A stretch of 64,000 nucleotides of DNA from Balneola sp. MJW-20 (GTDB lineage Bacteria > Bacteroidota > Rhodothermia > Balneolales > Balneolaceae), in assembly GCF_040811775.1 (NCBI RefSeq), contig NZ_JBFNXW010000001.1, forward strand, positions 620,001 through 684,000, written 5' to 3'. The notes beneath the pieces are model-generated. The model saw only the letters and a program-made list of their open reading frames with translations, made no database searches and had not been told where the DNA came from. A program made the translations under genes and the position numbers. Below are positions 29,294 through 38,593 of the stretch, piece by piece. Positions within the stretch are counted from its first letter, which is position 1. Every line of letters starts with the position of its first letter.

Positions 29294-29769
29294 ATTCTAT
29301 CCTCCTTGGCCGTTTCTTTTACACTGTTCATCGTAAGATTTTGAACTTTCCTTTCTGCCAGATCTACCAGTTCGATATAGGAACTGCGATAATTGAATGC
29401 GGGAGATTTTAGCCCTTCTTCTGAAACCTTAAGTTTATTCTTCAATTTTAATTTACCTTTGTCAGGAGCCATCACATAAACATGCTTAAACCCGGGCGAA
29501 GTGATAAAATAATATCCGTCATTATCCCGTATCAGTCTAATCTCACTAACTTCAGAATCTGTCTCCACACCCCATTCTTCTTCTTCAAATGGGGTAACGT
29601 TAAATGAGATGCCATGTCTTTGGTCGTACACTTCACCATCCTGATCAGGTGTCAACACCGTCTCCAGCTGATGGGCATAATTAACTTTGTCGACAACAAA
29701 GCCTCCACAGGCCGTGAAGAGTAACGAAGTGATGAATAAAAGTATGAGAGAAATCGATTGAGTTCTCAT
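29290..29769 (-). CDS. Uncharacterised lipoprotein
   Basis: Not recognised. 159 residues with a lipoprotein signal and lipobox FTAC (Cys21), then a beta-rich region (SFNVTPFEEEEWGVE; EIRLIRDNDGYYFITSPGFKHVYVM) and a charged C-terminus. The ATG has a GGAGG site. It is the first gene of a two-gene operon with the coiled-coil protein; together they suggest an outer-membrane lipoprotein plus inner-membrane-anchored partner, which is inference. Confidence 0.7.
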   Translation of the reverse strand: MRTQSISLILLFITSLLFTACGGFVVDKVNYAHQLETVLTPDQDGEVYDQRHGISFNVTPFEEEEWGVETDSEVSEIRLIRDNDGYYFITSPGFKHVYVMAPDKGKLKLKNKLKVSEEGLKSPAFNYRSSYIELVDLAERKVQNLTMNSVKETAKEDRI

Positions 29770-29834
29770 TTAATCCTCCAAAATTACAAGTTTTATTTAC
29801 ATATACTTGTATACAGAGGATTATAAAAAGTTCC

Positions 29835-30377
29835 TTAAATCTCGACTATTGTTTCAAATGGAACATCCTTTTTTAGTTTTTCTTTCCCCTTGAGTGCTCT
29901 TAATTCCATAACGAAAGAGTATCCTACTACAACTCCACCCAATCTTTCCACCAGTTCAGTTGCGGCAGCTGCTGTACCCCCTGTTGCGATAAGATCATCA
30001 TGAATGATTATTCTATCTCCTTTTTTAAATGCGTCCACATGCACCTCTACACTATCTGTACCATATTCCAATTCATAATTTTGTTTAAGAACATCGTGAG
30101 GAAGTTTACCAGGCTTTCGTATGGGAATGAAACCAGCATTCAGATCCTGAGCAAGGTTTGTACCAAACAAAAAGCCTCTGGACTCCAGACCTACAATATG
30201 ATCGACCTTGTAATCAATATATGGTTGAGATAACATATAAGATGTCAGGACAAGTGCTCTTCGGTCATTAAGTAATGTGGTGATATCTTTAAACATGATG
30301 CCCTTTTTTGGAAAATCAGGGATCGTTCGAATAGTTTCTGAGATGAATTCTTTAATACTTTGTTCTACCTTTTCCAT
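29835..30377 (-). CDS. apt: Adenine phosphoribosyltransferase
   Basis: Converts adenine and PRPP to AMP in purine salvage. 180 residues with the N-terminal FPKKGIMFKDITTLL, GLESRGFLFG, and the PRPP-binding motif IIHDDLIATGGTAAA, all characteristic of Apt rather than other phosphoribosyltransferases. Single gene on -, divergent from tadA. Confidence 0.95.
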   Translation of the reverse strand: MEKVEQSIKEFISETIRTIPDFPKKGIMFKDITTLLNDRRALVLTSYMLSQPYIDYKVDHIVGLESRGFLFGTNLAQDLNAGFIPIRKPGKLPHDVLKQNYELEYGTDSVEVHVDAFKKGDRIIIHDDLIATGGTAAAATELVERLGGVVVGYSFVMELRALKGKEKLKKDVPFETIVEI

Positions 30378-30432
30378 TTATATCAGATAATTGGTCATAA
30401 ATTAAATCAATACATAATAAGATATAGCATTT

Positions 30433-30897
30433 ATGGAGCAACCTCTCTGGCAAATTCATCAAAAATATATGGCAAGAGCCTTAATGCTGGCTGAACAGGC
30501 CTTTGATGAAGGTGAGATCCCGGTCGGAGCCATCATCGTCAAAGACGACAGGATCATAGGAAAAGGATACAATCAGACCGAAAGACTTAATGATCCTACT
30601 GCCCATGCAGAAATGATTGCAATATCTGCAGCGTGTGAGACTTTAGAGCAGAAATATTTAAGTGAATGTACACTGTATGTGACACTGGAACCATGTCCGA
30701 TGTGTGCAGGAGCCGGAGTATGGTCCAAGTTAAGCAGAATAGTCTATGGTGCTTCAGATGCCCGTTCAGGCGCCTGCGGGTCTGTACTGGACATTACTTC
30801 TGAAAAAAGCCTGAATCACCAGGTAGAAATAATTCAGGGAGTTATGGAAGCAGATTGCGCCTATTTTCTGAAAGAATTTTTCAAAAACAAGAGATAG
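30433..30897 (+). CDS. tadA: tRNA-specific adenosine deaminase
   Basis: Zinc deaminase that makes inosine at the wobble position of tRNA-Arg(ACG). 154 residues with zinc/catalytic motifs HAE (58-60) and PCPMCAGA (87-94), plus GEIPVGAIIV and NDPTAHAEM typical of TadA; length matches. Guanine deaminases share the fold but lack this pattern. The ATG is 55 bases from the apt start on the other strand. Confidence 0.94.
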   Translation: MEQPLWQIHQKYMARALMLAEQAFDEGEIPVGAIIVKDDRIIGKGYNQTERLNDPTAHAEMIAISAACETLEQKYLSECTLYVTLEPCPMCAGAGVWSKLSRIVYGASDARSGACGSVLDITSEKSLNHQVEIIQGVMEADCAYFLKEFFKNKR

Positions 30898-30920
30898 AAA
30901 ACTGATGTAAAGGTAGCTTC

Positions 30921-31721
30921 CTAAATTACAGGTTTGAACTCATGATTTTCTTCAAACCAATCCGGATCTATAGTAGGCGAAAAGTGAACATTCATTTCAG
31001 TTTTAATTTTTTCTGCAAGACTCTTTCGGTCAGAAACATCAGAATCTACGAAACCTATTCTTACATATGCATAGGTTCGTCGGTTTTTCAGGAATTTCAA
31101 AAAATGATTAATAAATGATATGTCACCCCACCAACAAACAGAATTATAGGCATGATTATCATTTTCATTGGTCTCATATCGAATAGTGCAATAGTGTACC
31201 GGGATTCCTGCATCAACAGGATATTGCAGTAATGATGTTTTTAAGGGTAATATCCGGTGTCCCGGTGAAGTGGTCCCCTCCGGAAAAACAATGATCCCCT
31301 GTGATTCATTAATATTTTTACTTATCTGATCATTTACTCTGGTTACATCACTTCTTTTCTGGCGATTAATGAACAATAGTCCAACGGTACTCACAATGAT
31401 TCCTACCAATGGCCAGTCTTTCACATCAGACTTTGCAACAAAGATACCTCTTACAATGGCAAACAACACAAATACATCGATATAGCTAAGATGATTGGAT
31501 ATTAAAAAGAATGGCGGTTTTGGAATTTCGCCTTCAGTAATTACTGATATCCCTAATATGAAACAGCTAAGCTTTCCCCACACATTTAACAGATAAGATC
31601 TGCAACTTTGATAATTTATGCCTGTAAACGAAAAAATCACGCAAAACATGATCATCGAATAGAGTATCAATGTACCGATAAGAAAAGAGAACAGTTTTAT
31701 AACGGCAGTGATCCATCTCAT
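30921..31721 (-). CDS. 1-acyl-sn-glycerol-3-phosphate acyltransferase-like protein (PlsC family)
   Basis: Membrane-associated acyltransferase of 266 residues with an N-terminal hydrophobic region (about 8-32), the catalytic NHLSYIDV (NHxSxxD type, His/Asp) and the substrate motif FPEGTTSPG. The insertion INRQKRSDV is also typical of the family. Predicted to acylate lysophosphatidate or a related lipid. Convergent with tadA. Confidence 0.87.
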   Translation of the reverse strand: MRWITAVIKLFSFLIGTLILYSMIMFCVIFSFTGINYQSCRSYLLNVWGKLSCFILGISVITEGEIPKPPFFLISNHLSYIDVFVLFAIVRGIFVAKSDVKDWPLVGIIVSTVGLLFINRQKRSDVTRVNDQISKNINESQGIIVFPEGTTSPGHRILPLKTSLLQYPVDAGIPVHYCTIRYETNENDNHAYNSVCWWGDISFINHFLKFLKNRRTYAYVRIGFVDSDVSDRKSLAEKIKTEMNVHFSPTIDPDWFEENHEFKPVI

Positions 31722-31884
31722 ACAAGAAAGTAATGTAATTCTGGAATTAAGATTCCTGTAATTTTAATAATGACTTACAAGCTAGATTAAATTAATCATT
31801 GAGCAGGAGAAATTTATGATCTTATAATATGAATAGAATGAATCAATTTGTGCAATTATTGATTTTATACATAGATTATCGCCA

Positions 31885-32664
31885 ATGCTGTATCATAAGA
31901 CACATATTAAATCACACAATCATGAATGGGTAGTATTTATTCATGGAGCCGGAGGAAGTTCATCAATCTGGTTTAAGCAATTGCGTGATTTTAAAAAACA
32001 ATTCAATGTTCTTCTGATCGATCTTCGTGGTCATGGTAAATCGAAGGACCTCCTTCAGAAATACTATGAAGAGAGTTATTCCTTCGAATTTATTTCAAAT
32101 GATATCCTGGAAGTCATGGATCATCTCGAAATCCACAAAGCGCACTTTGTTGGAGTTTCACTCGGAACGATCATAATCAGAACCATTGGTGATATAGCCC
32201 CTCATCGTTTACATTCAGCCATTATGTGCGGTGCAATTACGAGACTGAATGTCCGTTCCCGCTTTCTGGTTGCCGTAGGGCATTTATTTAAAAGAGTAGT
32301 ACCTTACATGTGGCTATATCGTTTATTTGCATGGATCATTATGCCGCGCAAGCACCACGAGAAATCCCGAAACCTTTTTATTCGGGAAGCAAAAAAACTA
32401 TATCAGAAAGAGTTTCTTAAGTGGTTTAAACTGACCAACGAAGTTAATCCTTTGCTTAAATACTTTCATGAAAAGGAGTTACAGGTTCCCACTCTATATG
32501 TTATGGGATCTCAGGATTATATGTTTCTCCCTCCGGTTCGATCGATCGTAGAGAAACATCAGATGTCAGAATTACAGGTAATTGAAAATTGTGGTCACGT
32601 ATGCAATGTTGAGAGACCCCATGTATTTAACCGATTATCGATAGCATACCTGAAGAAGGTATAG
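31885..32664 (+). CDS. Alpha/beta hydrolase
   Basis: 259-residue serine hydrolase with the oxyanion segment FIHGAGGSSSIW (18-29), LIDLRGHGKS, nucleophile elbow GVSLG and C-terminal acid/base region YVMGSQDYMF with His in ENCGHVCNVERP. The central cap is short and basic. Substrate unknown; BioH/menH-like esterases are the nearest type by motif. The gene stands alone between the acyltransferase and the convergent pilus secretin gene. Confidence 0.82.
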   Translation: MLYHKTHIKSHNHEWVVFIHGAGGSSSIWFKQLRDFKKQFNVLLIDLRGHGKSKDLLQKYYEESYSFEFISNDILEVMDHLEIHKAHFVGVSLGTIIIRTIGDIAPHRLHSAIMCGAITRLNVRSRFLVAVGHLFKRVVPYMWLYRLFAWIIMPRKHHEKSRNLFIREAKKLYQKEFLKWFKLTNEVNPLLKYFHEKELQVPTLYVMGSQDYMFLPPVRSIVEKHQMSELQVIENCGHVCNVERPHVFNRLSIAYLKKV

Positions 32665-32686
32665 GTCAGTCCATACTCTGCCAGTT

Positions 32687-34576
32687 TTATTCTTTAATCT
32701 GTTCGTTGGGAGCTTCGATAGTAAATAACCAGGCGTCACTGATCTCATTGGCTTTGATATCCATCAGGAAATCAACCGCATTATCAAAATCACTGAAACC
32801 CTGAAGGGCCACAAAATGCCAGCGGGATAGCGTATTATACAACATTCTTGTATCGTAGCCCATATCAGTCATGGTTTCCAGAAAATTATAGGCATTACGT
32901 TGGACAATAAATGAACCCCCGATCACGAAGTACTTCAGATCCTGATCCGTTTTCACTTCTCCCCCATTCTCTTTGAATCTGAGATATTGATCAAGATCAA
33001 AAGCTTTAGGTACCACTACCATTAATTCCGGGTTTTCAACCGGCTGAGAAAGTTTTTTAGCCAGCTCTTTTTGCTCATCTGTAAGTTCATCAGTTCGGTC
33101 CCTTTCAATATAAACGGTATCAACTCTCACACGCTCTCTGTATTCAATTACGCTATCTGGTGTAGCTGTACCGACTTCCTGCACCGGTAGATCTTCCATT
33201 GATTCCTCAAAAACACGGTCCAGATCATTTCTCATATCACTACGTGTTTGATCCAGGATCTGTCTCTTAGTCTTAAGTGCACGATCGATACGCTCAGAGA
33301 TAGGTTCTACTAATTCAGCTTGCACAATAATAACAAGTTCATTTTCAATGATATCTTTTGAATTATATCCGAAGAGATACTTCAATCCGAAAAACCATCC
33401 CGGTAGATCTTTGAGAATTGGTACTCCTCTCCGGACTCTGGATTCTTCTGTTCTGTAAAGACCGGCAATATAAGTTGCTTCTCCATCCAGTAGTAAAGAG
33501 GAAGTTTCTGCAGTTTGTTTGTTAATGATAGTACTTACAACATCAGGCTGTGCAGTAGATCTTTCGACTGCTACATCCACATAGATCATTGTAGTATCAT
33601 CTGTTTCAATTAACTGTGGGGTTACCGTAAGTATGGTACCGGTGCTAAAAAAGTTATCGGTAACGTTTCCGGCAATGTCTCTTTGCTTGATTGAGAAGTC
33701 CTGACCCACCTGGATTCTTCCCTCTTCGCCATCTACCACTGTTACTGAAGGAGTAGCGATTACTTCACCCAGGTTATCTGCTTCAAAGGCACTGAACAAA
33801 GCCTGAACACTTATTCCAGTACCGCCAAGTTCTCCGGTATTAATCACTCCTCCAAATATACTTTGTGATACACTTTGAGCATTTGCAGCTCTGATTGCAA
33901 CGAACTGATCATTCAGTCCAACAACAGGTAATCCGTTCTGAAACTGCTGCTGATTTGCGCCGCCCCCGGCACCACCTTGGCCACCTTGACCTCCACCCGC
34001 ATCAGGGTTCAGAAGTTGTCCAATACCCTGAGGAACATCATTGGTTAAAGTAGACCAGTCAACTCCGATCTCCTGCAATGCTCTTTTATTACCTTCAAAG
34101 AAAGTTGCTTTAATCCGGATTTCCCTGGTTTTGGTTGACGCTGCCGGACCATCGGTAGCTGAACTGCCGGCACTTCCACCTCCAGAGGCACCATCAGATT
34201 GGGTTCTGGTAATTGGTCGCCGGATTTCATAATACTCTTCCCTCTCAACCAGATCTAGGTCATTAAATCGCATGATATATCTTAATGCGTCTTTCCACTG
34301 CATCGGTGGTAAAGCAACACCAATGGTTCCACTAAATCCAGATTGGTCAATGATAAATTTATTCTCAAAATCCTGGGCAAACTGATTAATGATCGCAATT
34401 GCTTCTTCATAGCTTGCATTTTTATCAAAGGTCACGATCTCTTCCGGGTTCGTATATTCCCTTAGTGGATCAATGATCTGAGCCATGGTGTTTGTAAATC
34501 CTCCTGCCAGCAGGACAAACAAAAATACTGTTAGCTTGATAATATCGGTTCTATGGGTGCTCATTATTGTCTTCAT
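32687..34576 (-). CDS. Type IV pilus secretin with SPOR-like C-terminal domain
   Basis: Forms the outer-membrane channel through which the pilus passes. 629 residues: signal peptide (1-33, ending TMAQ), an STN/secretin-N part with AIAIINQFAQDFENKF, then the secretin domain with FSAFEADNLGEVIATPSV, VEEGRIQVG-type loop, RRGVPILKDLPGWFFGLKYLFG and ELVIIVQAELV. Residues 178-206 are a glycine/glutamine-rich linker. Unusually, residues 547-629 read like a SPOR (peptidoglycan-binding) domain (YFVIGGSF...HFVALQGFSD). Last gene of the pilus operon; ATGA overlap with pilO. Confidence 0.87.
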   Translation of the reverse strand: MKTIMSTHRTDIIKLTVFLFVLLAGGFTNTMAQIIDPLREYTNPEEIVTFDKNASYEEAIAIINQFAQDFENKFIIDQSGFSGTIGVALPPMQWKDALRYIMRFNDLDLVEREEYYEIRRPITRTQSDGASGGGSAGSSATDGPAASTKTREIRIKATFFEGNKRALQEIGVDWSTLTNDVPQGIGQLLNPDAGGGQGGQGGAGGGANQQQFQNGLPVVGLNDQFVAIRAANAQSVSQSIFGGVINTGELGGTGISVQALFSAFEADNLGEVIATPSVTVVDGEEGRIQVGQDFSIKQRDIAGNVTDNFFSTGTILTVTPQLIETDDTTMIYVDVAVERSTAQPDVVSTIINKQTAETSSLLLDGEATYIAGLYRTEESRVRRGVPILKDLPGWFFGLKYLFGYNSKDIIENELVIIVQAELVEPISERIDRALKTKRQILDQTRSDMRNDLDRVFEESMEDLPVQEVGTATPDSVIEYRERVRVDTVYIERDRTDELTDEQKELAKKLSQPVENPELMVVVPKAFDLDQYLRFKENGGEVKTDQDLKYFVIGGSFIVQRNAYNFLETMTDMGYDTRMLYNTLSRWHFVALQGFSDFDNAVDFLMDIKANEISDAWLFTIEAPNEQIKE

Positions 34577-35436
34577 CGTTCTATCTCCAGAGTAACCAAT
34601 TCTATGATTCCACCTTTATTTAGCCTGAATGTAGCAGTTCTGTTATTCATATTTATGCTTTGAAGCGATCCTAAATATACTTTATCTCCGATACCTAATG
34701 CTTTCACTTTGCCTGTCTGATCTACTATGAATATTCTTTTTGAAGTCAGACCAATTATTCTGCTTTGCTCAATATTAGTGAGGTTATCTGTATTTTCCGG
34801 CAGCGTTTCTGTGATTAATGGGTAAAACGGATTATAAACCGAGGCGATCTCAGACCGATCCATTCTTGATTCAGTATTTAAAGAGTCCAGGAGATCGATT
34901 CGCTTATAATAACTATCAATGGTGAGGGTAAATGAGACCTCTCCGTATTCTGAATCATCTCCGGATGCAGGGTTTACTGTAATAGAAGATATTTTATTGA
35001 TAAACTGACTGTTCTCAATCCGATAAATGAACCTGAACATATTTTCATAACGGCCATATCCATTAACAGCGGATCTCATATATCCAAACTGATCCTGAAT
35101 TAAAGAGTCTTCGAATACATAATCGAAATATACCTGTGCATTTCCGGAGGCCAATTCGTTCAAATAATCAAACGCATCGTCCGGGTTATTATACTCATAT
35201 AAGCTCTTATCATAATCAGATAAGATCATGAGGGCCTTATCATATCTGTTTTTTAATTCAGGATAGGACTGGCTGATCTGCTGCTTGGTAGTAAGATCAT
35301 TGCTTTTGGTTTGAGCGGTCTTACTTAACTCCTCAATTTCAGCCTCCTGAATAAATTTTAAATAGGAGAATCCGGCACCTCCGAGTAAAAACAGGGTGAC
35401 AAATAGAATAATCGTATTTCTAACAGCGTATGACAC
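34573..35436 (-). CDS. PilO-like inner-membrane alignment protein
   Basis: 287 residues with an N-terminal membrane segment (about 7-27), a coiled coil (about 30-75, with AEIEELSKTAQTKSND) and a ferredoxin-like C-terminal region. A PilP-like beta region appears at the end (about 225-287, SKRIFIVDQTGKVKALGIGDKVYLG), so PilO and PilP functions may be combined; that is inference as no pilP gene is present. It lies between the PilM-PilN fusion (1-base gap) and the secretin (4-base overlap). Confidence 0.7.
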   Translation of the reverse strand: MSYAVRNTIILFVTLFLLGGAGFSYLKFIQEAEIEELSKTAQTKSNDLTTKQQISQSYPELKNRYDKALMILSDYDKSLYEYNNPDDAFDYLNELASGNAQVYFDYVFEDSLIQDQFGYMRSAVNGYGRYENMFRFIYRIENSQFINKISSITVNPASGDDSEYGEVSFTLTIDSYYKRIDLLDSLNTESRMDRSEIASVYNPFYPLITETLPENTDNLTNIEQSRIIGLTSKRIFIVDQTGKVKALGIGDKVYLGSLQSINMNNRTATFRLNKGGIIELVTLEIER

Positions 35437-35437
35437 T

Positions 35438-37204
35438 TTAGTTCCCCATTACATCTTGAATACCCTGCGTACTTTCGGGATTGTATTCGTTTTCATCCTC
35501 GAATACTCTCCTTATAAGGTATCGAAAATTATATACTTCTCGTTCTCTGATCTCTTCTGCAGATACATCCGTTAGCGTAGAATTTTCAAAAAGATCAGCT
35601 AGTTCAGCAATTCTTTCGCGGCTGGTAGCGATACCTGTTAGTTCGATAATCCCCTCTTCGTCAGATGAAATCGAGGTGATCCAAATGTTATTGATCTGAT
35701 CAGATCCATTATTAAGTAAATCCAGGTTTTTCGACCACTTCAGGGTACCTTTACTTAATGTATCTAATAGAGCAAGATTACCTTGAATAGAAGTCATTTC
35801 AGCACTGATCCTGTTATATTCCTGTACCGTTGGTTCCAGTTCAGTTATTTGCTGATTCAGGCTTCGGATTTCGTTTTCAAGCGAATTAATTTCAGATACG
35901 TTGGCTGTATAAAAGTAATTAAATGCGAAGGGTGTTAAGAAGATAAGCAATAACAACATAAAGCCGTGCCATTGCAGCTTAAAGATTTTTTGTTTGTCTT
36001 TAACATACTTTGGAATAAAACTGATTCCCGGAAATTCCTTCTTATTAACTGCAGAAGCACTCCATGCAGCTCCTATAGTTGTAGTATAAGCCGCAATTGA
36101 TCTCTCACTTGTGATCTCTGTGTCAAACAAATCATCAGAGAACCTAAACTCAGAGACATCTACATCAGTGAACCGATCCTCAAAAAACTCTATGGCAGCA
36201 TCACCAATAGAGTTATTACAAATAATGATCTTATCAAGGTTAGGTACTTCACCGGTGTCAAGCTGAAAGAGTATTTTTGAAAATATAGTGTTCAGAACCT
36301 TTTTTGAATTAACTCCTTCAGATATAATCGGCGATACAATCCATAGATTGTTGCCTTTCAGAAAGAGAACCCGGCTCTGGTCTACGCCAAATTGAATTAC
36401 ACCAGTAATGGAATCCGGGGAAAGATCATAATTAGTATTAATAAGCCCCAGCACTACCATTTCTTCCGGAACTACATCACTGATGAATGCCTTTCCTGAA
36501 TACAGATCCTGAGTGCGGTTGACAAGACCTATGAGGCTTGGTTCGTCATCTAATGAAGCCAGAAGCATACTTCCATCTTCTCTGATGGAATAAGAATAAA
36601 AGTCTTCACTTTTAACGACCCCATGAAAAGCTTCTAATCTGTCTTCAATTATAACCTGAAGATCTTTACTCTTAGTGTCATTGAAGTCAACATCTCTCAG
36701 TATCTGATATATAGTATTACCGGAGGGAATTCCTAATCCCAGATCTACTCTTTTTGGATCAATAGCTGAGAGCACGTTATATAACAAAAGCTCATTTGAA
36801 GATGGGACATCTGCTTCATCAGCCATATCCATGTCAGCCATGTCTTCATCTTCTTCCAGATTCTCAAAGTCCAGATCAAGATCCAGATCATCATCCGGAG
36901 ATTCCAAACCAAGGTCTACCCCCAGATCATCAATATCTTCAGAGGTACCTTCATCTAAAGCATCATCAATTCCAAAGATCGTTTCATCAATTGCATCATC
37001 TATATCCAAATCCATGTCCATATCCATGTCATCAAATACCTGCTCATTCACCTCCGCTTTGACTTCCGCCCTTTGCAATTTTTCTACAAGTCGCACCTGG
37101 TCTAGGTTTACTAGTGTGACTTTCTTACCATTTACACGGATCCGAGCAATCTTTAAGAGGTCGTCTTCTAGTGTTATACCGGTATATATCTTACCTCTGG
37201 CCAT
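35438..37204 (-). CDS. PilM-PilN fusion protein with acidic insert
   Basis: 588 residues. Residues 1-410 resemble a cytoplasmic actin-like PilM (IYTGITLEDDLLKIARIRV at the start; GVIQFGVDQSRVLFLKGNNLWIVSPI as a phosphate-loop-like region), and 412-588 resemble PilN: one membrane segment (412-432), a coiled coil (437-475, SEINSLENEIRSLNQQITEL) and a small alpha/beta domain (IWITSISSDEEGIIELTGIA). Between them, residues 54-132 are a low-complexity acidic insert made of repeating Asp/Met and Asp/Leu pairs. It is followed by pilO after 1 base and preceded by pilT after 2. Confidence 0.8.
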   Translation of the reverse strand: MARGKIYTGITLEDDLLKIARIRVNGKKVTLVNLDQVRLVEKLQRAEVKAEVNEQVFDDMDMDMDLDIDDAIDETIFGIDDALDEGTSEDIDDLGVDLGLESPDDDLDLDLDFENLEEDEDMADMDMADEADVPSSNELLLYNVLSAIDPKRVDLGLGIPSGNTIYQILRDVDFNDTKSKDLQVIIEDRLEAFHGVVKSEDFYSYSIREDGSMLLASLDDEPSLIGLVNRTQDLYSGKAFISDVVPEEMVVLGLINTNYDLSPDSITGVIQFGVDQSRVLFLKGNNLWIVSPIISEGVNSKKVLNTIFSKILFQLDTGEVPNLDKIIICNNSIGDAAIEFFEDRFTDVDVSEFRFSDDLFDTEITSERSIAAYTTTIGAAWSASAVNKKEFPGISFIPKYVKDKQKIFKLQWHGFMLLLLIFLTPFAFNYFYTANVSEINSLENEIRSLNQQITELEPTVQEYNRISAEMTSIQGNLALLDTLSKGTLKWSKNLDLLNNGSDQINNIWITSISSDEEGIIELTGIATSRERIAELADLFENSTLTDVSAEEIREREVYNFRYLIRRVFEDENEYNPESTQGIQDVMGN

Positions 37205-37206
37205 AC

Positions 37207-38451
37207 CTAGTAATTAACCTCGCTGAGTAGTTGAATGATCTTGGACTTGTTATTGGCGTAATTAAGTGCACTTTCCTTGGAGATCTTACCATCATTATAT
37301 AATCTTTTAAGATCCTGCTCCATCGTAAGCATACCTTTATCACTGCCTTCCATCAGCATCTGATAAATTTCTGGGATATTGTTATTTCGAATGGCAGCCC
37401 TGACCGAACCATTGACCATTAGAACCTCTTTTGCTAGAACCCGTTTTCCATCTAAGGAAGGAACAAGTTTTTGAGAAATAACACAAGTAAGAACATCAGC
37501 TAATCGGGTACGGACTCTGTTTTGTTCTTCTGTTGGAACCTCACCCAGAATCCTCTCAATACTTTCCATAGCTGAAGAGGTGTGCAATGTTCCAAAAGTT
37601 TTATGTCCGGAATCAGTAATTTCAAGCGTGGTCATGATCGTTTCAGGATCTCTAAGCTCACCAATTACAATAATGTCAGGATCCTGACGCAGAGCCTGAA
37701 TTGCACCCTGTTTGAATGATACAACATCTCTGCCTACTTCACGATGTCTTACTACCGATCGGATAGGATCATGAATTAATTCAACCGGTGAAGCAACGAT
37801 TACGATATGTGAGTCAACGGTACGGTTATTGGCATCAATGATAGTATCCAATGTAGAAGATTTACCAGACCCGGTGATACCGGTAATAAGAGTCAAACCG
37901 TATTTATAATATTTAAGACTCAATGCCTTAGCTACTTCCGTATGAACCCCGAGTCCCTTAAATGGTCTTATCTCATTATCAATTCGCCGCATGTTTAGTG
38001 CGAGGTGTTCCAGGTCGAAATACATGTTTGCCCTGAATCTTTGACGAGAACCATTTTGGAGATCCAGGGAGTATGAAAAATCCAGATTTCGATTCTTAAT
38101 GAGTTGTTCTCTCTGACTGGGTAAGAGTATACTATGAAGAAGAACATTACTCTGATTCAGCTCGAAGGGATGAGTCAATTTAAGGGGTTTTTTATCTCCA
38201 AAAACCCTGTACCAGACTTTGCCCCCACACCCTGGTCCACCAAGATCAATATCTGAGGCTTCATTTTGAAGCATTTTGTGAAGAAATGACTCAAGAAATG
38301 AGGTTAATTCTTCACGATTATCTTCAGGAAGATCTTCAATGATTTTTCCCAGCTGAATATGAAGATCAATACCTCTCGCAGACCTTGGAAGGTTGTTTAA
38401 TATCGGGTCAGTAAGTGCAGATATATCGAGGTCTTTGAGAGCCGCCTGCAT
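37207..38451 (-). CDS. pilT: PilT-like type IV pilus ATPase
   Basis: Hexameric ATPase that retracts the pilus. 414 residues with Walker A GITGSGKSST (191-200), Asp-box VIVIGELRDPETIMTTLEI and His-box GHKTFGTLHTSSAMESI. The C-terminal region (MLMEGSDKGMLTMEQDLKRL) matches PilT/PilU more than PilB, and no CxxC zinc motif is present. The N-terminal 60 residues are an extension not seen in classical PilT (about 345 residues). A 142-base gap separates it from the cNMP-binding gene upstream. Confidence 0.88.
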   Translation of the reverse strand: MQAALKDLDISALTDPILNNLPRSARGIDLHIQLGKIIEDLPEDNREELTSFLESFLHKMLQNEASDIDLGGPGCGGKVWYRVFGDKKPLKLTHPFELNQSNVLLHSILLPSQREQLIKNRNLDFSYSLDLQNGSRQRFRANMYFDLEHLALNMRRIDNEIRPFKGLGVHTEVAKALSLKYYKYGLTLITGITGSGKSSTLDTIIDANNRTVDSHIVIVASPVELIHDPIRSVVRHREVGRDVVSFKQGAIQALRQDPDIIVIGELRDPETIMTTLEITDSGHKTFGTLHTSSAMESIERILGEVPTEEQNRVRTRLADVLTCVISQKLVPSLDGKRVLAKEVLMVNGSVRAAIRNNNIPEIYQMLMEGSDKGMLTMEQDLKRLYNDGKISKESALNYANNKSKIIQLLSEVNY

Positions 38452-38593
38452 AAAAAAGCCGTTTAATTTTAATAGATGATCTTGAGTTAATAGATATTAA
38501 AATTATCTAATTGTTACGAATTATTTTTTAGAAATTTACCCCAAATAATCTCAATTAGCTTAAAAGGCTTAATAATTAATAACTTACGAACAG

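Noticed and set aside
36796..37217. Ser/Pro/His-rich reading frames opposite the PilM-PilN acidic insert
   Set aside because: They are shadows of the Asp-rich repeat on the other strand and have no own ribosome site or homology pattern.
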